From Acinetobacter sp. ANC 4805 (GTDB taxonomy: Bacteria; Pseudomonadota; Gammaproteobacteria; Pseudomonadales; Moraxellaceae), in NCBI RefSeq assembly GCF_022549495.1, contig NZ_JAKZGD010000003.1, positions 62,001 to 126,000 of the forward strand: 64,000 nucleotides of DNA, in the 5' to 3' direction. Below the pieces are notes generated by a model that ran no database searches, was not told the origin of the DNA, and saw only the letters and a list, made by a program, of their open reading frames with translations. Below, one piece after another: positions 16,273 to 24,741 of the stretch; positions within the stretch are counted from its first letter, which is position 1, and every line of letters starts with the position of its first letter. Made by a program: the position numbers and the translations under genes.

Positions 16273-18021
16273 ATGTATCAGGTGGGTTGGGACAAACAGC
16301 AAATTAAAGTTATACCAAAAGGCTATGCTATGTTTGGCTATGGGCAATGGTCACATCGGGCTTATGAACAAAGAACAGCGTTATATGCTCGTAGTGTGAG
16401 TATTGTCGATCAGCAGCACAATCGATTATTGATCTGTTGTTTGGATTTAGGTTGTATTACCCATGCGATGCGTAGCCAAACCGTAGAGAGACTCATCGAA
16501 ACTCTAGGTTCAGCATTTGATGAAAATCAATTGGTGTTAATGGCTACTCATACTCATTCTGGGCCTGGCGGTTGTGGGCATGAAGCTTTATACAACATGC
16601 CGACCCCTGGTTTTGTGCCTGAACATTTAAATGCCATTGTAGAGGCACTTGTACAGAGTATTAAAAATGCGATTGCTTCTGAACAAGACACTGAAATTTT
16701 TATCAGTACACAGCATTTTCTAGAACAGACACCTGTCGCATGGAATCGTTCAATCAATGCTTATAACCGTAATCCAGAGGTTAAACCACATACTGAAGCA
16801 GAAACGCATCTGGCTCTAAATCGTGAAATGCAACTGATTGGCTTCTACCGTGAACAAAAACTCCAGTCTTTTATTTCCCTATTCGGTGTACATGCAACTT
16901 GTTTGGGAAATTCTTTAAACGCCTATGATGGCGATAATAAAGGGTATGCGGCGGCATTTTCGGAACAAGCTTTAATTCGACAAGGGATTCAGAATCCAGT
17001 CACAATTTTTGCGCAAGCGACTGCGGGTGATGTGTCGCCACATTTTCATGGTAAAGACCAACTCAAGATTCGTAATAAGATTAAAGGCGAGCAAGAGTAT
17101 CAATACGCACAACAAAATGGGCGTTATCAAAGTGAACTGGCTCTGACTGCTTTGCAACAAACTATTCCTGAAAAACTGCAAACCGTCGAAGGCAAGATTG
17201 ATGCCGTTATGTCCTATGTAAACCTGAGTAATATTGAAATTCCTGCTGAATTTGCACATGGACAGTTGGGTGCAAAAACCAGTCAGCCTTGTCATGGTAC
17301 GGCTTTTTTTGCAGGAACACCTGTCGATGGTTTAGGTGCGCCAAAAGTTTTAATTAAAGGGATGCAGTTTTTAGCCGATCAATTTCGCAAACAAAAAAAC
17401 AAGTATCCTAATGCAGCAGATTTTGCAGCGTATCAGCAGTTGTATGCATCTCAAGGGCCAAAACAGATTCTATTGGAAGCGGGTACTAAAAAAATTCTAG
17501 GTCAGCAGATTGGTTTTCCGCCGAGTATTCTTGATCCGTTGATTGCTGAGATGAACCGACAAGTGAAAGCTGGCGCGATTCAGCACAGTCCTTTAGTCCC
17601 AAGTGTAGTTCCCTTACAGATTGTACGATTAGGATCGTTAGTGTTGGTCTGTTGTCCGGGAGAATTTACCACCATCGCAGGGCAGCGTGTGGTCGATACA
17701 GTGAAACAGACGCTTACTGCACAGGTATCCATTGAACGAGTGTGGTTAGCTTCATATTGCAATGATTATATGGGTTATGTCACCACCTATGAAGAATATC
17801 AGCAACAAGCTTATGAGGGTGGGCATACCTTATTTGGTCAATGGACATTGGCAGCTTGTCAGAGCAAATTCAAAGATTTGGCAGAACAATTGTTGTTAGA
17901 AAAAAATAAACGTCATTATGATGAAATGACACGACCACAGCAAATTCCAGCACAGGAACTCGTAAAACGTACCAATCATGGCAATTTAAAAACTGCCGTT
18001 AGCCAAGGAGAGGCAGTATGA
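16273..18021 (+). CDS. Neutral/alkaline ceramidase-like amidase, no signal peptide
   Basis: The 582-residue protein has the neutral ceramidase (PF04734) motif ATHTHSGPGG with metal ligands His93 and His95, a further His207 in FGVHATCLGN and the catalytic-serine motif GDVSP (Ser255, matching Ser274 of the Pseudomonas enzyme). A C-terminal beta domain follows. It should hydrolyse the N-acyl bond of ceramide-like lipids to a long-chain base and fatty acid. The start has AAGGAAAG upstream, and an in-frame TGA at 16231 excludes a longer N-terminus, so no signal peptide exists, unlike secreted Pseudomonas ceramidase. It overlaps the oxidase gene by 4 bp. Confidence 0.87.
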   Translation: MYQVGWDKQQIKVIPKGYAMFGYGQWSHRAYEQRTALYARSVSIVDQQHNRLLICCLDLGCITHAMRSQTVERLIETLGSAFDENQLVLMATHTHSGPGGCGHEALYNMPTPGFVPEHLNAIVEALVQSIKNAIASEQDTEIFISTQHFLEQTPVAWNRSINAYNRNPEVKPHTEAETHLALNREMQLIGFYREQKLQSFISLFGVHATCLGNSLNAYDGDNKGYAAAFSEQALIRQGIQNPVTIFAQATAGDVSPHFHGKDQLKIRNKIKGEQEYQYAQQNGRYQSELALTALQQTIPEKLQTVEGKIDAVMSYVNLSNIEIPAEFAHGQLGAKTSQPCHGTAFFAGTPVDGLGAPKVLIKGMQFLADQFRKQKNKYPNAADFAAYQQLYASQGPKQILLEAGTKKILGQQIGFPPSILDPLIAEMNRQVKAGAIQHSPLVPSVVPLQIVRLGSLVLVCCPGEFTTIAGQRVVDTVKQTLTAQVSIERVWLASYCNDYMGYVTTYEEYQQQAYEGGHTLFGQWTLAACQSKFKDLAEQLLLEKNKRHYDEMTRPQQIPAQELVKRTNHGNLKTAVSQGEAV

Positions 18022-19304
18022 GTGATTTAAAACAAGGCATCTGGTCGAACTGGTCAGGCTTCCAAAAAGCCAAGCCACAACAGATTTTACAACCTGCAAA
18101 TATTCAAGAACTACAGTCTATTGTTAGAGAACAGCAGAAAATACGCGTGGTCGGTGCAGGGCATTCCTTTACGCCGTTGGTGTGTACCGATGCGACCTTA
18201 GTATCTTTAGATCGAATTTCAGGTGTTGCATCTTTCGATCTAGAACGCTGTCAAAGCAATATTTATGCGGGTACACGTTTATATGATTTAGATCAGCATT
18301 TACAGCAGCAATCCATCAATCAGGCTTTGATGAATCAGGGGGACATTGATCAGCAAAGTCTGGCAGGTGCGGTTTCTACAGGGACACATGGCACAGGAGC
18401 ACATTTACATTGTATTTCGGCCTATGTTGAAGCTTTTGAGTTATTGACTGCATCAGGTGAAATTCTGAAATGCAGTCGAACAGAACATCCTGAAATCTTT
18501 GCAGCAGGGCGAGTTTCTTTGGGTAGCTTGGGAATCTTAACCAAGATCACTATGCAGAATCGCCCACGCTATAAGCTCAAAGAACATATTCAACTTTGTC
18601 CTGTGGAAGACATGATGCAGCACATTCAGCAATGGAAACATCAGCATCGGCATATTGAGTGCTTTGTCTTTTCTTATGAAAAGCAGTTAATGTTAAAAAC
18701 TTTGGATGAAACCGATGACGAGGTTTTGCCACGCAAAGAAAATTTTCCGTCGGATGATACTTTACTGACTTTATGTTCTGAGTTGACTAAAAACTTTCCT
18801 TCGTTGAATCCTTATTTACAAAAACTGTTAGGCATTTTTGTTAAACCGACCACCTATGTCGATTGGTCGAGTAAGATCTTTCCGACACCACGAAATACTA
18901 AATTTAATGAAATGGAATATCAGATTCCTGTTGATCAAGGGCTTGCCTGTTTAGACGAAGTATTGCATGCATTAAGACGCTATAAAGTCGCCACCTTTTT
19001 TCCGCTCGAATTTCGCTTTGTCAAAGGCGATGATATTTGGCTCAGTCCTTTTTATCAGCAGGATTCTATTTCGATTTCAGTGCATCAATATCATAAGCAA
19101 GACCCGAAGTTGATTTTTGATGTGGTTGAGCCGATCTTGCAGAAATATCGAGGGCGTCCACATTGGGGTAAAATGCATCATATGACCAGCACACAACTTC
19201 GGGCTTTATATCCAAAGTGGGATGATTTTATGGCTTTACGTCAGCAGCTTGATCCCAAAGCAAAGTTCTTAAATCCCTATCTGGAAAAGTTGTTTTTAGG
19301 TTAG
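18018..19304 (+). CDS. FAD-linked alditol/aldonolactone oxidase-type enzyme
   Basis: The 428-residue flavoprotein has the VAO-type FAD motif VVGAGHSFTPLV, whose His49 is the usual site of covalent FAD attachment, then GDIDQQSLAGAVSTGTHGTG. The C-terminal D-arabinono-lactone oxidase domain (PF04030) has EFRFVKGDDIWLSP and the HWGK motif near the end. Relatives oxidise lactones or the terminal primary alcohol of polyols, passing electrons to oxygen or a dehydrogenase acceptor. It overlaps the ceramidase stop by 4 bp (ATGA), so the two are co-translated. In this context I infer that it oxidises the C1 hydroxyl of a sphingoid base. Confidence 0.8.
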   Translation: MSDLKQGIWSNWSGFQKAKPQQILQPANIQELQSIVREQQKIRVVGAGHSFTPLVCTDATLVSLDRISGVASFDLERCQSNIYAGTRLYDLDQHLQQQSINQALMNQGDIDQQSLAGAVSTGTHGTGAHLHCISAYVEAFELLTASGEILKCSRTEHPEIFAAGRVSLGSLGILTKITMQNRPRYKLKEHIQLCPVEDMMQHIQQWKHQHRHIECFVFSYEKQLMLKTLDETDDEVLPRKENFPSDDTLLTLCSELTKNFPSLNPYLQKLLGIFVKPTTYVDWSSKIFPTPRNTKFNEMEYQIPVDQGLACLDEVLHALRRYKVATFFPLEFRFVKGDDIWLSPFYQQDSISISVHQYHKQDPKLIFDVVEPILQKYRGRPHWGKMHHMTSTQLRALYPKWDDFMALRQQLDPKAKFLNPYLEKLFLG

Positions 19305-19419
19305 CTTTAACTTGGGTTCGACTTAAATGTTTATTTAATTTATTGAAAAATAATTAATTTAACGGAGTCTTACCGAGTTTTTATCCATTTTAGGATAAGC
19401 CACTTCGTCTTGCGCTTCA

Positions 19420-19450
19420 CCAAAGCTTTAGTCGCTTTGGTTTGCTCAGG
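19420..19450. repeat. 31-bp direct repeat, copy 1
   Basis: Begins CCAAAGCTTTAGTCGCTTTG and ends TTGCTCAGG. It is 29/31 identical to copy 2 at 19523-19553 and contains a 7-bp inverted repeat CCAAAGC/GCTTTGG. Confidence 0.6.
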
Positions 19451-19522
19451 CTCGCCTTACTTTGGTTTCGCCCTGAGAAGTGTTTGAGGCTTGGTAAGGT
19501 GTATTTAAACGCTTGCACTTTG

Positions 19523-19553
19523 CCAAAGCTTTAGTCGCTTTAGCTTGCTCAGG
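19523..19553. repeat. 31-bp direct repeat, copy 2
   Basis: Differs from copy 1 (19420-19450) at two positions (TAGC instead of TGGT). One substitution weakens the internal foldback seen in copy 1. Confidence 0.6.
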
Positions 19554-19620
19554 TTGTAGATGACATTCCCTTGTATAAGATGGTTTTTTAGGATCACGAT
19601 TAAATAAAAAAGGTATAGCC

Positions 19621-20784
19621 ATGTTGGATCATTATTTTAAACAACTCAATCTCGATCTCAAAAAACAGGGGATTGCGACCCCGCAACTTATTGTGGATGC
19701 GGCTGCGTTAAAACAAAATATCCAGCATGTGCAACTGCGCTTGTCACATGCACCACATTTAAAAGCCCGTTTGGTGGTGAAATCTTTAGCGAGTTTAGAT
19801 TTACTCAAGTTGTTATCTGAACAGCTTAATACGCAACGTTTTATGGTGTTTCATCAACCGCATATCATTTCGATCCTAGAAAATTTTGCCGAAGCTGATA
19901 TTTTGTTGGGTAAACCGATGCCTGCTCAAACAGTACGTCATTTTTTTGAACAACATGTAGAATGGTCAAATGCCAAAATTCAATGGTTGATTGATACCAA
20001 GCAACGCTTGCAACAGTATCTTGAGATTGCTCAGCTCTATTCTCTGTGTTTGGATGTGAATATTGAGATTGATGTTGGTTTGCATCGCGGTGGGGTGCAG
20101 TCCGCCCAACAACTGACAGAAATTTTAAAACTGATTCAGCAGTATCCGCAGTATTTAAAACTTTCTGGTTTGATGGGCTATGATGCGCATGTCACCAAAA
20201 TCCCAGCCATCATTAAAAAACCTGAACTGGCTTATCAAAGTTCGCAGCAGACCTATGCCAACTATCAAAGATTGATTCAAAAACAGTTCCCAACATTGTG
20301 GAATGATGAGCTTTGTTTTAATGGAGGCGGCAGCCCAACTTTTAGCTTTCATACGACTGAAAGTGTCTGCAATGATTTATCTTTTGGTTCAATGTTATTA
20401 AAACCGAGTGATTTTGACAGTAATTTTTTAAAGGCTTTACAGCCTGCTTTATGGATTGCATCGCCAGTCTTAAAAGTTTTACCTTTTACCCAGCTACCAT
20501 CAATGTCTTTATTGGATAAATTGCCACATAAGTATAAGGCACTGTTTATTTATGGCGGATATTGGCTTGCCAATTATGTATATCCAAAACAAGCGCATCC
20601 ACATGCATTGTATGGGCGAAGTAGTAATCAGGAGTTGGTGAATGTACCGAAGCATTGTGATATTCAAGTCGATGATTTTGTGTTTTTAAGACCGACGCAG
20701 AGTGAAGCGATTATTCCTCAATTCTCAGAATTAAAACTATATCAGCAACATGTTTTTGAGACATGGCAAACTTTCCGTGAATGA
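19621..20784 (+). CDS. DSD1/D-threonine aldolase-type PLP enzyme (alanine racemase fold)
   Basis: The 387-residue fold-type III protein has an N-terminal alanine-racemase-like barrel. Lys54 in VVKSLASL is the expected PLP Schiff-base lysine. VNIEIDVGLHRGGV and NGGGSPTF are barrel motifs shared with D-threonine aldolases and D-serine dehydratases (DSD1 type). The C-terminal domain ends with a metal-site-like segment VPKHCDIQVDDFVFLRPTQSEA (quoted in part; the H and C residues match the DSD1 metal site). Such enzymes cleave or dehydrate D-beta-hydroxy-alpha-amino acids. Placed after the ceramidase and oxidase, it may act on the D-configured acid made from a sphingoid base. Confidence 0.8.
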   Translation: MLDHYFKQLNLDLKKQGIATPQLIVDAAALKQNIQHVQLRLSHAPHLKARLVVKSLASLDLLKLLSEQLNTQRFMVFHQPHIISILENFAEADILLGKPMPAQTVRHFFEQHVEWSNAKIQWLIDTKQRLQQYLEIAQLYSLCLDVNIEIDVGLHRGGVQSAQQLTEILKLIQQYPQYLKLSGLMGYDAHVTKIPAIIKKPELAYQSSQQTYANYQRLIQKQFPTLWNDELCFNGGGSPTFSFHTTESVCNDLSFGSMLLKPSDFDSNFLKALQPALWIASPVLKVLPFTQLPSMSLLDKLPHKYKALFIYGGYWLANYVYPKQAHPHALYGRSSNQELVNVPKHCDIQVDDFVFLRPTQSEAIIPQFSELKLYQQHVFETWQTFRE

Positions 20785-20806
20785 AAGGCTGTTGAGCAGC
20801 TGAACT

Positions 20807-21175
20807 TTAAAATAAATCAGTTAAATGACAGCTTTTCGCTTCAGTCAAATTTTCAATGGAATCGACCAGTAAAACATTGGTATCTTGCTCACTTTTATAT
20901 GCAGCAATGACTTCTGCATAAATCGGCTGTTTCAGCTTTGCTGCTGTTGATAAAAAGCCTGATATTGCCTTTTTGTCAGACCAATCGGCATCTTTCAACA
21001 CATATTCATTCTGAGTAAGATCGCATCGCGTTAAAATGGCTTTTTTATTCTGAACGGTTAATGTGCCAATAAAAATATCCATCGTTTCTTTGGGTTCGGT
21101 TGAATTGGCAAAGGCGGTTAAAGGATGAACTAGGCTATATGCCAGCAAAGAAAATATAAGAGACATTTTTTTCAT
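20807..21175 (-). CDS. Small periplasmic protein of unknown function
   Basis: The start is ATG 21175 (MKKMSLIFSLL), because AGGA lies about 10 bases upstream; a Met at 21196 lacks such support. The 122-residue precursor has a signal peptide of about 24 residues (ending LTAFA-NS). The rest is polar, with two cysteines (LTRCDLTQNE and KSCHLTDLF) that could form a disulfide. I recognise no family. It lies between the PLP enzyme (convergent) and the FadL-like gene (same strand), so a tie to the lipid cluster is possible but unsupported. Confidence 0.6.
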   Translation of the reverse strand: MKKMSLIFSLLAYSLVHPLTAFANSTEPKETMDIFIGTLTVQNKKAILTRCDLTQNEYVLKDADWSDKKAISGFLSTAAKLKQPIYAEVIAAYKSEQDTNVLLVDSIENLTEAKSCHLTDLF

Positions 21176-21319
21176 TGAATTTTTCCTAGCGATCAAATCA
21201 ACTGTAAAAATAACATTGTCGAGATGCTAATTTAATCAGTTTCTTTGACGCAAGGAAATCGTTGAGTTGGAACAGTGGAAAGTGTTGCTACAAGACAACA
21301 TATTGATTAAGTCGAATCA

Positions 21320-22561
21320 TTAAAAATGATAGCCAATTTTTAGACCGTAAGCGATTGCGCTGTTATTTTTAAAATCAGCTTGTTCTGCGATCGACTTAAC
21401 ACCTTCAATTGGGATGTAATATGTACCATCTTCCGCAACCACATCACCTAACCAGAAGTATTTCATTCCGCCTGCAATAAAATAATTTGGTGCAGGGTTG
21501 AACTGAACACCTAAGCCAACGCCCCAAGCGCCTTTAGTCGGATTTAAAGTCGATGCAGGATTGCCTGTACCTGAGTCCCAACTCACTTCAGTGGATGCGC
21601 TCCATTGTTCAGTAAATTGATGTCCGAGACCCAAAGTCGTAGCCCATTGATCTTTTTGATAACTGTCTAGGTCAAAGCCACCTGTATAAGCTCCTCCACT
21701 GATTAAGGTCGTCAGATATTCAGTCATCGCGCCAAATTGAGTCGGACGAATATGGAATTCTTTCCAATTGACCCAACGGACATTGGCATAGGCGAGCGTG
21801 TCTTTATAGACACCTGTTTGAAAATCAATATTGACGGATTGTGGTGTGCTAATGGTGGTTTTACTTGCTGTGGTGATTTCTAAGGGCTGACCAAACATAG
21901 TTTCAGTCACTTGCATATCGTGGTCGATCTTAGAGCGATAGGTCATGGCTGCTTTCAAGGCAATATCTGGGATTTGATAACTCAGACCAGCCAGCCAGCC
22001 CACAGCATGGTTTTGTTTAAATTTCGCATCATAGCCATTAAAGGCTTCGCCATAGGAATTGCCACGAAGTACGACATCACCTTTAACGGATTGATAGACT
22101 GCACCACCATACAGTTGAAAGTTGCTGAAAGGGCTAACCCCCAAAATCATGCTGATACTTTCGGTATCGACATTGACCGATGTGCCTTGTTGGGTAAATT
22201 TATTATCCGAAAAAGTATTATTAGATTGCATCGGATAACGGATATCTGCACCAAAAGGTTGATCATAGAGCAGACCAAAGCTCATTTGATCAGTCAGTTG
22301 TAATTTTAAAGCAGCATTGTAGTATTGGAAACTATTGCCCATATTGCCTGTATTTAAATTTTGCGGATCATTGACCAGTTCAGGTCGATTGCGGATTTTT
22401 CCTGAAATATCGGGGTCAACAGCGGTTACATTGACCTCTACATAATTACCATTTTCGAGAAAGGGTAAAATAGATTGCCCTGATTGATCTAATGCAGAAG
22501 CATGATTCACTGCACTTGTAAATATTGTGCATATACCAAGCACAATTGGATTGAATTTCAT
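21320..22561 (-). CDS. FadL/OmpP1/TodX-family outer membrane channel (SphA-like candidate)
   Basis: A beta-barrel protein of about 413 residues. I chose ATG 22561 (MKFNPIVLG) because AAGGAT is 8 bases upstream; ATG 22570 sits too close to it. A signal peptide ends near NHASA-LD. Barrel strands alternate through the sequence, with FadL-type segments YNAALKLQLTDQMSFGLLYDQPFGADI (quoted in parts NAALKLQLTDQ and GLLYDQPFGA), TYRSKIDH and a C-terminal aromatic residue in KIGYHF. The family imports long-chain fatty acids and hydrophobic compounds. In P. aeruginosa SphR controls a FadL-type protein, SphA, so this is a plausible importer for ceramide or sphingosine. Confidence 0.82.
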   Translation of the reverse strand: MKFNPIVLGICTIFTSAVNHASALDQSGQSILPFLENGNYVEVNVTAVDPDISGKIRNRPELVNDPQNLNTGNMGNSFQYYNAALKLQLTDQMSFGLLYDQPFGADIRYPMQSNNTFSDNKFTQQGTSVNVDTESISMILGVSPFSNFQLYGGAVYQSVKGDVVLRGNSYGEAFNGYDAKFKQNHAVGWLAGLSYQIPDIALKAAMTYRSKIDHDMQVTETMFGQPLEITTASKTTISTPQSVNIDFQTGVYKDTLAYANVRWVNWKEFHIRPTQFGAMTEYLTTLISGGAYTGGFDLDSYQKDQWATTLGLGHQFTEQWSASTEVSWDSGTGNPASTLNPTKGAWGVGLGVQFNPAPNYFIAGGMKYFWLGDVVAEDGTYYIPIEGVKSIAEQADFKNNSAIAYGLKIGYHF

Positions 22562-22774
22562 TTTGATCATCCTTGCAAAACGGTATTTTATTTTTTAAAA
22601 CAATATTTTTATTAATAGACATTTTTTCTATCTATAGCAGCATGATTCCACTCATGATTTGAAATAGAAAGCCAATGTCCATACTGTAGTGAAACATTTT
22701 TTTTAATTAGGAAGTAGGGTTAGAAATGATCAATATAGGGGGGCGAATCGGTCAGATAGATTGATTAGGCAATA

Positions 22775-22804
22775 AAAAACCTTGTATCGAGACACAAGGT
22801 TTTT
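22775..22804 (-). terminator. Terminator of the universal stress protein gene
   Basis: AAAAACCTTGT (22775-22785) and ACAAGGTTTTT (22794-22804) form an 11-bp stem. Read on the minus strand it ends in a T-run, just after the usp stop at 22823. Confidence 0.75.
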
Positions 22805-22822
22805 GAGATATCTATTTAAATT

Positions 22823-23263
22823 TTATTGTTTAACAATCAACACTGGAATATGTGATTCAGTTAAAACGGCACGAGCGACACTGCCGAGCAATAAACGTTT
22901 TACCCCTGTACGCCCATGTGAACCCATAATAATAAGGTCTGCGCCAATTTCATCAGCTATAAAAATAATGCCTTCACTGGCTGCACCATGTTGGATTTTA
23001 GTTTTGACCTCAATACCATCACGAATAAAAGATTGAGCAATATCTTGTAGTTGAAGTTTAGCGTGTGCTTCCGCTTGCATAAAATGGTCAGTAATTGCAG
23101 GAGCAACTTGATAAAAGTCGACACCGACAAATGGATCAACCGCAACCACACTCAGCACCGTGACTTTTGCCCCTGATAATTTTGCTAGAGACAATGCATG
23201 TTCAACGGCTGCATAAGAAATTGGAGAATCATCAACGGCAACTAAAATATTTTGATAAGACAT
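22823..23263 (-). CDS. Universal stress protein, UspA family
   Basis: The 146-residue protein starts YQNILVAVDDSPISYAAVEHAL and ends with the ATP-binding signature GSHGRTGVKRLLLGSVARAVLTESHIPVLIVK (G-2x-G-9x-G-S/T type, quoted here in halves: GSHGRTGVKRLL and GSVARAVLTESHIPVLIVK). Members bind ATP and help survival under stress in the cytoplasm. AGGAG (CAAAGGAGT-type, read as TAAGGAGT on the minus strand) precedes the ATG. It is a single gene with its own terminator. Confidence 0.9.
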   Translation of the reverse strand: MSYQNILVAVDDSPISYAAVEHALSLAKLSGAKVTVLSVVAVDPFVGVDFYQVAPAITDHFMQAEAHAKLQLQDIAQSFIRDGIEVKTKIQHGAASEGIIFIADEIGADLIIMGSHGRTGVKRLLLGSVARAVLTESHIPVLIVKQ

Positions 23264-23476
23264 ATTTACTCCTTATAGTTTATCGTTGTAAAAGATAAAA
23301 GTATAAGAAGTTGATAACATATTGAACTCTGTCTAGCAAATGAGATGATGCTCAAAAACCTATGATTACGCTGGAAATAATATAGAAATATAGGAAATCC
23401 CCTAGCAAAATATAGCGCTAAGAGAATCTCTGTATTTTTGTAATTTGGTCTCATATTTAAAATAATAGGAACACTT

Positions 23477-23767
23477 GTGTTACTTAGTTTAGAAGCGTTT
23501 AAACAACAAAGATTTGATCAAGTTGCTGCCAAAATTATGGCTGATCCAGAAGCTTATTTGGCATTTGATTCGGTTTCAGATTTTTATAAAGCTGTATGGT
23601 TGGATGAATTTCCACAAGGGACAACATGGTCAGCCACGGGATTGGATGATGGTGCAGAGCAGTTTTATGCAATGATTGAATATGCAAATCACTATCTCTA
23701 TATCAGTCGGACTGAACGAGTAACGGTAAAATTAGGTATAAGACATCATTACAATAAAAATTACTAA
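23477..23767 (+). CDS. Small hypothetical protein, 96 residues
   Basis: GTG start at 23477 supported by AGGA about 7 bases upstream. The protein is soluble and acidic, with aromatic-rich segments (YKAVWLDEF, YANHYLYISR). No family is recognised and no signal or membrane segment is seen. It is flanked by its own intergenic regions, so probably monocistronic. Confidence 0.55.
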   Translation: MLLSLEAFKQQRFDQVAAKIMADPEAYLAFDSVSDFYKAVWLDEFPQGTTWSATGLDDGAEQFYAMIEYANHYLYISRTERVTVKLGIRHHYNKNY

Positions 23768-23876
23768 TCCGAGCAGTCATTAATTTTTACGTGTTCAGAT
23801 TCTGTGATTGAAATGAGAATGATATAATTTGCTGCGATGATAAAACCTTAATTAAAACTAAACGGAAATTTAAAAA

Positions 23877-24368
23877 ATGGCACATCAATTTACGGTGAAT
23901 GAAACAATTCATGGCGTTTCAATTGAAGACTTTTCAAGATTAGTTGCTATGACTTCATTGCATGAAGCAGTGTGTAAACGTATTCCAGGTGAAAACTTAG
24001 AAATTATTGAATCGGCTGTAAAGGGTGATATTTATACACTACGTCGTGAATATAATCTTGATGTGAATATCCCAGAAGTAGCAAAAAAATTATTAAAAAA
24101 TGCATTCCGTTTAAAACGTTCTGACGTTACAGATTTGAAAAATTTAACGTCAACAGTGGAGTTAGGTGCAAACTTACCTTTAGAAGCAAAAGCTGAACGT
24201 AAGGTAACGGGAAACAGTGAAAAAGTAGACATTGCACTGACTTGGACTGTTAAAGTTAAAGTACCTTTGATTGGTGGTATGCTTGAAAAGCATGCAGAAG
24301 GCGAAATTCGTAAATTTAGCCAACTAGAGATTGAAATTGTAGAAGAAGAATTAAAGAAAAACCTATAA
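23877..24368 (+). CDS. DUF2505 family protein
   Basis: The 163-residue soluble protein matches the DUF2505 pattern: an N-terminal HQFTVNETIHGVSIEDF, a central LRREYNLDVNIPEVAKKLL (a lipid-binding START-like fold has been proposed for such proteins) and a C-terminal KVPLIGGMLEKHAEGEI, which resembles the final helix of START/Bet v1 folds. The function is unknown. A strong terminator follows. Confidence 0.75.
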   Translation: MAHQFTVNETIHGVSIEDFSRLVAMTSLHEAVCKRIPGENLEIIESAVKGDIYTLRREYNLDVNIPEVAKKLLKNAFRLKRSDVTDLKNLTSTVELGANLPLEAKAERKVTGNSEKVDIALTWTVKVKVPLIGGMLEKHAEGEIRKFSQLEIEIVEEELKKNL

Positions 24369-24382
24369 TTCTGAATAGATTG

Positions 24383-24408
24383 AAAACTCTCCGTAAGGGG
24401 AGTTTTTT
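24383..24408. terminator. Terminator after the DUF2505 gene
   Basis: AAAACTCTCC and GGGGAGTTTTTT pair around GTAA with one G-T pair, followed by T-rich sequence. The convergent gene stop is at 24412, so it may serve both strands. Confidence 0.7.
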
Positions 24409-24411
24409 ATT

Positions 24412-24648
24412 TTAGAAACGCAGAAAATAGGGCAGGATTGAAAGAATCACGCCGATGACACTTAGCAGCATTGTACTTTCGATAAAGTATGGGTAAATCA
24501 TGAGTACTAGACCACAGACTAAAGGCACGGTCATCTTTTGTTTTTTGCCATACATAAAATAGCCTAAGCCAATCGACCCGAAGATAACACCTAGAAAAAG
24601 TTGGGTTGCGTTCATTGCGTTTTGCCATACCTTATTTTTATTGCGCAT
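24412..24648 (-). CDS. Small conserved membrane protein (YFMYGKKQ family)
   Basis: The 78-residue protein has two to three hydrophobic segments and the motif FGSIGLGYFMYGKKQ, then PLVCGLVLMIYPYFIE. I recognise this pattern in a family of small gamma- and betaproteobacterial inner-membrane proteins sometimes labelled amino acid transport protein without good evidence. Met12 (24615) is an alternative start, with AAGG 14 bases upstream. The function is unknown. Confidence 0.65.
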   Translation of the reverse strand: MRNKNKVWQNAMNATQLFLGVIFGSIGLGYFMYGKKQKMTVPLVCGLVLMIYPYFIESTMLLSVIGVILSILPYFLRF

Positions 24649-24741
24649 ATACTATGGCAAGATTCTTAAATGAAAATTATAGAAGCAGAATTAAATATCT
24701 CATACTATGTGATCTAGTATTTCAAAAATTATAAGGTTCTG

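Larger units (their letters stand above)
19305..19620. other. Intergenic region with a repeated 31-bp unit
   Basis: No gene is seen. Two direct copies of a 31-bp unit (19420-19450 and 19523-19553, 29/31 identical) contain the core CCAAAGCTTTAGTCGCTTT. The first copy is itself a foldback (CCAAAGC...GCTTTGG). Between them are further complementary stretches (GCTCAGG with CCTGAG; CACTTC with GAAGTG; CTTACC with GGTAAG). The region could fold into a large structure and separates the oxidase from the PLP enzyme gene. Confidence 0.5.

Noticed and set aside
19420..19553. Possible CRISPR array
   Set aside because: Only two repeat copies, 103 bp apart, with no regular spacers and no cas genes in the window.
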